DNA of 64,000 nt, taken from NCBI RefSeq assembly GCF_036378875.1, contig NZ_DASUVO010000075.1, positions 1-64,000 on the forward strand. The letters run 5' to 3'. Source of the stretch: Actinophytocola sp036378875 (GTDB lineage Bacteria; Actinomycetota; Actinomycetes; Mycobacteriales; Pseudonocardiaceae). Shown piece after piece: positions 1 through 6,739 of this stretch (position 1 is the first letter of the stretch; each line of letters begins with the position of its first letter). The notes below the pieces were generated by a model. That model saw only the letters and a list, made by a program, of their open reading frames with translations. It was not told the origin of the DNA and ran no database searches. The position numbers and the translations under genes are program-made.

Positions 1-1
1 A

Positions 2-1756
2 CACCCCGACCTGCTCGTCGAGCAGGTCGGCGGCCGGTCGATCGGCAAGGGCATCAACGACCAGGTCGCGAGCGACCTCGCCAAGGCCGAGTTCATCAGC
101 CTGCCGGTCACCCTCGTGATCATGCTGATCGCGTTCGGCGCGATCATCGCCGCCGGCGTGCCGGTGCTGCTCGCGATGTCCGCGGTCGGCGCGGCGTTCG
201 GGTTGTCGGCGCTCGCGTCCCACTTCGTGCCGTCCGTCGAGTCGATCGGCAGCGTCATCCTGCTGATGGGCATGGCGGTCGGCGTCGACTACTCCCTCTT
301 CTATCTGAAACGTGAGCGCGAGGAACGCCAGCGCGGCGCCTCACACACCCGCGCGGTCGAGATCGCGGCCGCCACCTCCGGACATTCCGTTGTGGTGTCC
401 GGAGTCGCGGTGATCATCTCGATGGCGGGGCTGTACCTCGCGAACGACGCGGTGTTCGCCTCGCTCGCGACCGGCTCGGTGATCGTGGTCGCGGTCGCGG
501 TGCTCGGCTCCCTGACCGTGCTGCCTGCCCTGCTCGCGAAGCTCGGCAAGCGGGTGGACCGGCCGCGCGTGCCGCTGCTGTGGCGGCTGACCAACCGCAC
601 CGGTCCGCCGCGGGTGTGGCCGAAGTTGTTGCGTCCCGCGCTGCGTTTTCCGCTGGCCACGCTCCTGATCTCGGTCGCGGCACTCGGCGCGCTCGCGCTT
701 CCGGCGCTGGACATGAAGCTGAAGTCGACCGGCGAGGAGGACCTGCCGCGCAGCATCCCGGTGATGCGGTCCTATGACCGACTGACCGACGCGTTCCCGA
801 GTGAGGGCACCAACCACGTCGTGGCGGTGCGTGCCGAGCCGGGGCAGGCCGGGCAGGTCAGGGAAGAGCTGACCGAGCTGTCCAGCCGGACACAGGACAA
901 CCCGCTGTTCGCGAACGTCACCGCACCCGTCATCGAGGTCTCGAAGGACCAACGGGTGACCACACTCCAGATCCCGACCCCGCACGCCGCGGGCACCGCG
1001 GACGGAAAGCGTTCGCTCGCCGAGCTTCGCGGCACGCTGGTGCCGGCGACCATCGGCACGGTGGGCGGCGCCGAGTACGCGGTCGGCGGCGACATCGCCG
1101 GCAACGAGGACTACGCGGCGAACCTGTCTGACCGGATGCCGGTCGTGATCGGTTTCGTGCTGCTGCTGACGTTCCTGATCATGGCGTGGACGTTCCGGTC
1201 GCTGGTCGTGGCGGCCACCGCGTTGCTGTTGAACTCGCTGTCCGCGGCGGCCGCGTTCGGAGCCGTCACACTCGTGTTCCAGCACAGCTGGGCGGAGGGC
1301 ATCCTCGACTTCCAGTCCAACGGCGCGCTCGTCGCGTGGATCCCGCTGTTCCTGTTCGTGGTCCTGTTCGGCCTTTCGATGGACTACCACGTCTTCGTGG
1401 TGAGCCGGATCCGCGAGGCCGCGCGGGCCGGGGCGTCCACCAGGGACGCCGTCGCGTTCGGCATCAGCCGCTCGGCCGGTGTCGTCACGTCCGCCGCGAT
1501 CCTCATGGTCTCCGTTTTCGCAATCTTCGCGACGCTGTCGATGAACGAGATGAAACAAATGGGTGTCGGGCTCGCGGTCGCGGTGTTCATCGACGCGATG
1601 GTCATACGTGTGCTCGTGCTGCCGTCGCTGATGGCTCTGCTCGGGAAGGCGAACTGGTGGCCGGGCAAAATCCAGCGCGACGCCGCGTCACCAGCACCTC
1701 TAATTGATGATCACCCGACCGAGCGGCTGCCGGCGGTGGTTTCACCAAGCTCCTGA
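2..1756 (+). CDS. MMPL/RND family transporter, 5' truncated
   Basis: The reading frame is open from base 2, so the gene begins left of the window; 584 residues are visible. Long hydrophobic segments alternate with a soluble extracytoplasmic domain (about residues 210-370 of the visible part), followed by a second transmembrane bundle. The motif GVDYSLFYLKRERE after the first bundle and its partner GLSMDYHVFVVSRIRE near the end are the paired MMPL (mycobacterial membrane protein large) signatures with proton-relay Asp-Tyr pairs. Family members are proton-driven exporters of lipids, glycolipids or drugs in the cytoplasmic membrane. The substrate cannot be read from sequence. The family call is firm; the exact role is open. 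Confidence 0.93.
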   Translation, partial: HPDLLVEQVGGRSIGKGINDQVASDLAKAEFISLPVTLVIMLIAFGAIIAAGVPVLLAMSAVGAAFGLSALASHFVPSVESIGSVILLMGMAVGVDYSLFYLKREREERQRGASHTRAVEIAAATSGHSVVVSGVAVIISMAGLYLANDAVFASLATGSVIVVAVAVLGSLTVLPALLAKLGKRVDRPRVPLLWRLTNRTGPPRVWPKLLRPALRFPLATLLISVAALGALALPALDMKLKSTGEEDLPRSIPVMRSYDRLTDAFPSEGTNHVVAVRAEPGQAGQVREELTELSSRTQDNPLFANVTAPVIEVSKDQRVTTLQIPTPHAAGTADGKRSLAELRGTLVPATIGTVGGAEYAVGGDIAGNEDYAANLSDRMPVVIGFVLLLTFLIMAWTFRSLVVAATALLLNSLSAAAAFGAVTLVFQHSWAEGILDFQSNGALVAWIPLFLFVVLFGLSMDYHVFVVSRIREAARAGASTRDAVAFGISRSAGVVTSAAILMVSVFAIFATLSMNEMKQMGVGLAVAVFIDAMVIRVLVLPSLMALLGKANWWPGKIQRDAASPAPLIDDHPTERLPAVVSPSS

Positions 1757-1765
1757 TTAGTCGGA

Positions 1766-1809
1766 CCGAAGGCCTTCCCACCACTCATCGACGGTGGAGT
1801 GGCCTTCGG
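1766..1809 (+). terminator. Rho-independent-like hairpin after MMPL gene
   Basis: CCGAAGGCC (1766-1774) pairs with GGCCTTCGG (1801-1809), and CCACC/GGTGG (1778-1782/1793-1797) form an inner stem. It lies 10 nt after the MMPL stop codon. No U-tract follows, which is common for actinobacterial terminators. Confidence 0.6.
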
Positions 1810-1854
1810 CCGCTTATCACCCGCCTGCCGGAGTGACCTGGGCGGGGGACCATC

Positions 1855-1860
1855 TAAAGT
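1855..1860 (+). promoter_or_regulatory. -10-like hexamer for leaderless coiled-coil gene
   Basis: TAAAGT ends 8 nt before the ATG at 1869, and no Shine-Dalgarno precedes that ATG. This suggests transcription starts at or next to the start codon. Confidence 0.45.
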
Positions 1861-1868
1861 GTGGCACC

Positions 1869-3560
1869 ATGCCCGAAGGCGAGTCCGACGCGAATCTGCG
1901 CGTTCCACGTTTTGACACCGTCCTGCGCGGTTACAACCCGCGTCAGGTCAACGAGCGTGTCACACGACTCTCGTTCGACCTGAGCCATGTGACGAAGAGC
2001 CGCGATGAGGCGGTCGCGAAGGTAGCGGAGCTGACGAAGGCGCTCGGCAGCTCTTCCCAGCAGCTACAGGACTCCAGAGAGCAGCTGCACCGCATCACCG
2101 TGAACCCGACCTCGACCGAGGCGATGTCGGAGCGGCAGCGGTTGATGTGGCAGCTCGCCGAGGAAGAGATCGCCGAGTTCAAGCGCGACGCCGACAACTA
2201 CGACCGGTCGACGAGAGCTGACGCGGACGAGTACTCGCACTCCACGAGGGCAAAGGCCGACGCCCATGCCTCCGCCACCAGGGAGGAGGCCGACAACTAC
2301 GCGGCCCAGACCCGGCGCGAGGCCGACCAGCACGCGGCCGAGATCCGCAAGAACGCCGACGCGTACACGGCCAAGACGAAGGCGGCGGCCGACGAGTACG
2401 CCACCGGCGTGAAGGCCGAAGCCAAGGCGTACGCGGCGGACCAGAAGGCCAAGCACGACGCGATCACCGCCGAGCTGACCGAGCGGCGCAAGCAGCTCGA
2501 GGCGGAGTACGCGAAGAACCACGCCACGCTCGAGAACGAGTACGAGCAGCTCAGGGCACGCAACGCCACCGAACACGAGCACCTGATGGCGGAGGCTCGC
2601 ACGGAGATCGAGCGTGCGACGAAGGCCAACGAGACCCGGATCGCGCAACTGGACGGGGAGGCGAGGCAGCGCCGCGAGCAGCGCGACGCCGAGGCCCTCA
2701 AGCAGCGCGAGCTCATGGACGCGAAGGCCGCCGAGAAGCGGTCCTCGCTGGAGCAGGAGACCGAGGCCGCGTTGAACCAGCGCCGCGCGGAGCTGGAACG
2801 CGAGCTGACCGAGCGCGCCGCGGTGGCCAAGGACCGCGCGACGAAGATCGTGGGCGACGCGGAACGCGAGGCGACGAAGCTGCGCGAGACAGTGGCCGCC
2901 GAGCGCGCGGACGCCGAGCAGCAGATCGCGCAACGCGTGGCCGACGCGAAGGCCAGGGCGGCCAAGATCGTGGGCGACGCCGAGATCGAGGCCAACCGCA
3001 TCCGCGAGACCGTCGCGGCGGAACAGGCTGAGGCGGAGAAGCAGATCACCGCCCGCACGCAGTCCGCTCAGCAGCAGGCCGCGAGGATCATCGAAGAGGC
3101 CAAGAAGCGCACCGACGATGCGGAACGCGCCCTGGCGGAGAAGAAGGCCTCGGTCGAGAGCAACCTGGTCGAGCTGGAGGCCATGGCGCAGCAGCAGGCG
3201 GAGAAGACGGTGGCGGACGCCGAGGCCCGCAGCCTGGCCACGGACAAGGCCATCGCCGCCAAGCGCAGCCAGGTCGAGCAGGAACTGAACGAGCAGCAGG
3301 CGAACGCGAAGATCCGCGCGGCGAAGATCGTCGAGGACGCCGAGCAGCGCCTGGCCGAAGCGGCGGACCGCATCCGTCAGGCGGACGATTTCGAACGCAA
3401 GGTGGCAGACCACGTGAACACGACGTTCTCCATCCTGGAGGACGCGAAACGCCACTTCGCGGCGGCGTCGAAGGCAACGGCACCAGCCGCGGCCAGCGCT
3501 CAGCCCCGTCCGGTACAGCCCCACCCGCACCCGGAGAAGGTGCGGGCCAACGGCAAGTAG
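1869..3560 (+). CDS. DivIVA-domain coiled-coil protein (FilP/Scy-like)
   Basis: This is a 563-residue protein starting at MPEGESD. Residues about 10-65 match the DivIVA/Wag31 N-terminal pattern (FDTVLRGYNPRQVNERV). The rest is an uninterrupted, very charged coiled coil. Residues about 115-200 repeat an 11-residue unit built on (A)DxYxxxTRxxA, a hendecad rather than heptad pattern. Later, blocks like RAAKIVGDAE recur three or more times. The tail is short, Pro/Gln-rich and likely disordered. Related actinobacterial proteins form cytoskeletal filaments or polar scaffolds for tip growth. I infer a cytoskeletal or polar role; it is not a classical Wag31, which is shorter. The in-frame ATG upstream at 1794 overlaps the terminator and is unlikely to be used. 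Confidence 0.75.
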   Translation: MPEGESDANLRVPRFDTVLRGYNPRQVNERVTRLSFDLSHVTKSRDEAVAKVAELTKALGSSSQQLQDSREQLHRITVNPTSTEAMSERQRLMWQLAEEEIAEFKRDADNYDRSTRADADEYSHSTRAKADAHASATREEADNYAAQTRREADQHAAEIRKNADAYTAKTKAAADEYATGVKAEAKAYAADQKAKHDAITAELTERRKQLEAEYAKNHATLENEYEQLRARNATEHEHLMAEARTEIERATKANETRIAQLDGEARQRREQRDAEALKQRELMDAKAAEKRSSLEQETEAALNQRRAELERELTERAAVAKDRATKIVGDAEREATKLRETVAAERADAEQQIAQRVADAKARAAKIVGDAEIEANRIRETVAAEQAEAEKQITARTQSAQQQAARIIEEAKKRTDDAERALAEKKASVESNLVELEAMAQQQAEKTVADAEARSLATDKAIAAKRSQVEQELNEQQANAKIRAAKIVEDAEQRLAEAADRIRQADDFERKVADHVNTTFSILEDAKRHFAAASKATAPAAASAQPRPVQPHPHPEKVRANGK

Positions 3561-3573
3561 CTCAAGGGTCGAG

Positions 3574-3607
3574 AGTCCCCGTCAGCCCCCGGCTGACGGG
3601 GACTTTT
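3574..3607. terminator. Bidirectional terminator
   Basis: A perfect 14-bp stem (3574-3587 with 3591-3604, 3-nt loop) is followed by TTTT. It lies between the stop codons of the convergent coiled-coil gene and recG, and can serve both. Confidence 0.88.
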
Positions 3608-3616
3608 CGTCTCCGA

Positions 3617-5782
3617 TCAAGCCTTCTCGAGATACTCCGCCTTCGTGTCGGTGACCAGCGACGCGACCATGCTCGCCAACCCGGGAAACTCCGCCAGATC
3701 CGGCGACCGGGAAACGAGTTCCTGAGCCTCGTCGCGCGCCTCGGCGATCACGTCCTCGTCGCGAAGCAACGACAGCAACCTCAGCCCGGACCGCTTCCCG
3801 GACTGTGTGGCCCCCAGAATGTCGCCCTCGCGGCGCATTTCGAGGTCCACCCGAGCCAGCTCGAAACCATCCAAGGTGGCCGCCACCGCGTCCAACCGCT
3901 CCCGGGTGGCCGTGCCCGCGAGGGCTTCCGTCACCAGCAGGCACACGCCGGCCGCCTTTCCCCGACCCACGCGCCCACGCAACTGGTGCAGCTGGGACAC
4001 CCCGAACCGGTCGGCATCCATGATCACCATGGCCGTCGCGTTGGGCACGTCGACGCCCACCTCGACAACGGTCGTCGCCACGAGCACGTTCACCTCGCCG
4101 GCCGCGAACGCACGCATCACCGCGTCCTTCTCGTCCGCCGGTAAGCGACCATGCAGCACCTCCACCCGCAAACCCCGCAACGGCCCCGCGACCAACCCCT
4201 CCGCGACCTCCAGCACCGCGAGCGGCGGACGCCGGCCGTCGTCGCCCCCCGCGACGTCGTCCGACGACTCCTGGTCACCGATGCGCGGGCACACCACGTA
4301 CGCCTGGTGGCCCTCCTTCACCTCTTCACGGATCCGCTGCCACGCCCGGTCCAACCACGCCGGCTTCTCCGCCGCCGGCACGACCGCCGTGTTGATCGGG
4401 GACCGCCCCGCCGGTAACTCACGCAGGGACGAGGTCTCCAGGTCGCCGTACACCGTCATCGCGACCGTGCGCGGGATGGGCGTCGCGGTCATCACCAGCA
4501 CGTGTGGGCTGACGTTCTCCCCGGCCCGCGTGCGAAGCACGTCCCGCTGCTCGACACCGAACCGGTGCTGCTCGTCGACCACGACGAAGCCCAGATCGGC
4601 GAACTGCACGGTGTCCTGGATGAGGGCGTGCGTGCCGACCACGATGCCCGCCGCACCGCTCGCCACGTCCAGCAACGCCTGCTTGCGCAGTGCCGCCGGG
4701 AGGGAACCGGTCAGCAACGCGATCCGGGTCGCCTCCTCCGCCGCGCCCAGCTCACCGGCCTGCGCGAGGTCACCCAGCATGGCCGCCAGGGACCGCGCGT
4801 GCTGCGCGGCGAGCACCTCCGTCGGCGCCAGTATCGCGGCCTGCCGGCCCGCGTCGACGACCTGCAGCATCGCCCGCAGCGCGACGATCGTCTTGCCGCT
4901 GCCGACCTCGCCCTGCAGCAGGCGGTTCATCGGGTGGGCGTGTTCGAGATCGGCCGCGATCTTCTCACCGACCTCCTGCTGGCCGGCGGTCAGCGTGAAC
5001 GGGAGCCGGCTGTCGAACGCGGCACGTAAACCGTCGTCCCGGCGCTTGCACTCCGGGGCAGGACGGTCGATCGCCCGGTGCCGGCGCTGCGCGAGGGCGA
5101 GTTGGACGGCCATCGCCTCGTCCCACTTCAGCCGCGCCCGCGCGGCCTGCACCGTCGGCCAGTCGATACCGGTGTGGATCTTGCGAACGGCGTCGTCGTA
5201 GTTCGCGAGACCTCGCCGCTCCCGCACCTCCTGCGGCATCGGGTCCTCGATGACGTCGAGCATCGACAGGACCTGCTTGACGCACTTCGCGATCTGCCAC
5301 GACTGGATCGACGCGGCGGCCGGGTAGACCGGGATGAGGCCGGTGAACTGCTCGACGGTGTCGTCGTCGCTCTCCTCGTTGAGCAGCTGGTAGTCCGGGT
5401 TGGTGAGCTGCAGCTTGTTCCGGAAACGCGACACCTTGCCGGCGAACAGCGCGCTGATGCCCGGCGTCAGCGCCCGCTTGTGGTGCCGCTGGTTGAAGAA
5501 CGTGCAGTCCAGCGTGCGGCTCCCGTCGGTGATCACCACCTCGCTGATCCAGCCCTGCTTCGTTCTCATCCGCCGCTCGTTGAACGTCAGCACACGCGCC
5601 ATGACGGTCACGTGCTCACCGATCTCCAGCCCGGCGATGTCGGTGAGCTCGCCGCGTTCGGCGTAGCGACGGGGGACGTACCGGACCAGGTCCCCGACCG
5701 TGTGCAGGTCGAGGGCGCCGGCCAGTGCCTTGGCCGACTTGGCGCCCACTGCCGCCTCGAGTTTGCTGTCCATGGAGACCAT
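3617..5782 (-). CDS. recG: ATP-dependent DNA helicase RecG
   Basis: A 721-residue superfamily 2 helicase that drives branch migration and fork regression in recombination and replication restart. An N-terminal wedge/OB-fold region (about 1-240) carries the RecG pattern GDLVRYVPRRY. The Walker A GEVGSGKT lies near residue 300. The DEAD-box variant is VVDEQHRFG, and VMTATPIPRT is motif III. The C-terminal helicase motifs QLRGRVGRG and DLEMRREGDILG are typical of RecG. The start chosen is the ATG at 5782 because a -10-like CATAAT (5795-5790) sits 7 nt before it; the ATG at 5773 is an alternative. In M. tuberculosis recG also neighbours the DAK-domain gene. Confidence 0.97.
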   Translation of the reverse strand: MVSMDSKLEAAVGAKSAKALAGALDLHTVGDLVRYVPRRYAERGELTDIAGLEIGEHVTVMARVLTFNERRMRTKQGWISEVVITDGSRTLDCTFFNQRHHKRALTPGISALFAGKVSRFRNKLQLTNPDYQLLNEESDDDTVEQFTGLIPVYPAAASIQSWQIAKCVKQVLSMLDVIEDPMPQEVRERRGLANYDDAVRKIHTGIDWPTVQAARARLKWDEAMAVQLALAQRRHRAIDRPAPECKRRDDGLRAAFDSRLPFTLTAGQQEVGEKIAADLEHAHPMNRLLQGEVGSGKTIVALRAMLQVVDAGRQAAILAPTEVLAAQHARSLAAMLGDLAQAGELGAAEEATRIALLTGSLPAALRKQALLDVASGAAGIVVGTHALIQDTVQFADLGFVVVDEQHRFGVEQRDVLRTRAGENVSPHVLVMTATPIPRTVAMTVYGDLETSSLRELPAGRSPINTAVVPAAEKPAWLDRAWQRIREEVKEGHQAYVVCPRIGDQESSDDVAGGDDGRRPPLAVLEVAEGLVAGPLRGLRVEVLHGRLPADEKDAVMRAFAAGEVNVLVATTVVEVGVDVPNATAMVIMDADRFGVSQLHQLRGRVGRGKAAGVCLLVTEALAGTATRERLDAVAATLDGFELARVDLEMRREGDILGATQSGKRSGLRLLSLLRDEDVIAEARDEAQELVSRSPDLAEFPGLASMVASLVTDTKAEYLEKA

Positions 5783-5789
5783 CGAGGCG

Positions 5790-5795
5790 ATTATG
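5790..5795 (-). promoter_or_regulatory. -10-like hexamer for leaderless recG
   Basis: CATAAT on the minus strand ends 7 nt before the ATG at 5782, and there is no Shine-Dalgarno between them. Confidence 0.45.
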
Positions 5796-5830
5796 TCGCG
5801 CCCCACCGACAATCGTGGGACGGCCGCCGG

Positions 5831-6151
5831 TCAGGTTGTGCGCAACGCCTCGTCGAGTTCGTCCAGCAGGCGGGCCTTCGGCTTGGCGCCGACGATCGTG
5901 CGCACCGGTTCACCGTCGCGGAACAGCAGCATCGTCGGCAGGCCCATCACGCCGTACCGCTGGCCGACGGCGGGTTCCTCGTCGTAGTTGAGCTTCACGA
6001 CCTCCAGGTCCGGCCGCTCCTGCGCGATCTGTTCGAGCACCGGCGCGACCATGCGGCACGGGCCGCACCACGTCGCCCAGAACTCGACCAGCACCGGCTT
6101 GTCCCGCGCGAGCACGCGCGTGCCGAACGTTTCCTCGGTGACCGACTCCAT
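5831..6151 (-). CDS. Thioredoxin
   Basis: A 106-residue thioredoxin-fold protein with the redox motif WCGPC (Cys29, Cys32) and the cis-proline loop GLPT (Pro72). Both are needed for dithiol-disulfide exchange with cytosolic target proteins. Its start lies 4 nt after the stop of the upstream MerR-type gene, so the two are co-transcribed and probably translationally linked. The pairing suggests a redox or metal stress response controlled by the MerR protein. It is probably an accessory thioredoxin rather than the main TrxA, which in actinomycetes usually sits beside trxB; that is an inference. Confidence 0.92.
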   Translation of the reverse strand: MESVTEETFGTRVLARDKPVLVEFWATWCGPCRMVAPVLEQIAQERPDLEVVKLNYDEEPAVGQRYGVMGLPTMLLFRDGEPVRTIVGAKPKARLLDELDEALRTT

Positions 6152-6155
6152 GTCC

Positions 6156-6527
6156 TCAGTTCTCCCCTGCGTTTCGGCGGGTCAGCGCGGCGTCCAGCTT
6201 GGCCCGCAGTTCGTCGCGCACCACGTTCAACTGCCGTAGGTAGGCCTCCACCTCGGCGATCTTGCGGCGGTACACGGCCACCGAGTCCGGGCACGCGTCA
6301 CCCTCGTCGTGCCCGGCGCGCAGGCACTCCACGAACGGACGGGTGTCCTCGAGCGCGAACCCGACCTCCTGCAGCGTCTGAATCTCCCGGACCACCCGAA
6401 GGTGTGACTCGTCGTAGTCCCGGTAACCGTTCGTGCGCCGCGGGGCGTCGAGCAACCCACGTTCCTCGTAGTAACGCAACGCTTTCGTGGTAACGCCCGC
6501 GCAGCTCGCTAACTCGCTGATCCGCAT
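6156..6527 (-). CDS. MerR family transcriptional regulator
   Basis: This 123-residue protein starts at MRISELASC. The first 70 residues are the MerR winged helix-turn-helix (TTKALRYYEERGLL, then NGYRDYDESHLRVVREIQTLQEVGF). A coiled-coil dimerisation helix follows. A Cys near residue 79 and one near 89 (ECLRAGHDEGDACPD) could sense thiols or metal, as in SoxR/CueR relatives, but this is only suggestive. It lies 4 nt upstream of the thioredoxin gene, so it probably controls it autogenously. An in-frame upstream ATG at 6620 would add a non-homologous extension and is rejected. A TTGCC-N6-GGCAA dyad lies 18 nt upstream of its start. Confidence 0.88.
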   Translation of the reverse strand: MRISELASCAGVTTKALRYYEERGLLDAPRRTNGYRDYDESHLRVVREIQTLQEVGFALEDTRPFVECLRAGHDEGDACPDSVAVYRRKIAEVEAYLRQLNVVRDELRAKLDAALTRRNAGEN

Positions 6528-6544
6528 GCGACCGACTCTAAACA

Positions 6545-6560
6545 TTGCCCCCGACGGCAA
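6545..6560. promoter_or_regulatory. Candidate MerR operator dyad
   Basis: TTGCC (6545-6549) and GGCAA (6556-6560) form a perfect inverted repeat in the promoter region of the MerR-thioredoxin unit. A TAGAGT -10-like hexamer follows on the minus strand (6540-6535). The spacing fits a repressor or MerR site but this is untested. Confidence 0.4.
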
Positions 6561-6739
6561 CGCCACTCGATCTGTCGGTGCCCCCTGACACGCTCCTCCC
6601 ATGCACACGACACCTCGCATGCACCGGCCGACTGTTCCCCCGACGTTCGAGCCGCTCCTGCCTCACCTGCTCCGCAGCGCGGTGTGGCTCCTCCGCTTCT
6701 CGATCGCCCTCGACGGTGCCCTGCCCGGCAAGGCTCCGG
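6561..6739. other. Intergenic, no supported gene
   Basis: A short plus-strand frame starts at 6601 and begins with hydrophobic sequence (PHLLRSAVWLLRFSIALDG), but it runs into the end of the DAK2 gene with low-quality sequence. It could be a decayed gene formerly divergent from merR. No other feature is seen. Confidence 0.4.

Noticed and set aside
341..1558. Long minus-strand open frame opposite the MMPL gene
   Set aside because: Composition is Arg/His/Gly-rich with no family resemblance. It is the expected antisense shadow of a GC-rich gene.
2064..3530. 488-codon antisense frame over the coiled-coil gene
   Set aside because: It mirrors the repetitive codons of the sense gene and is a Leu/Arg low-complexity product; no start signal.
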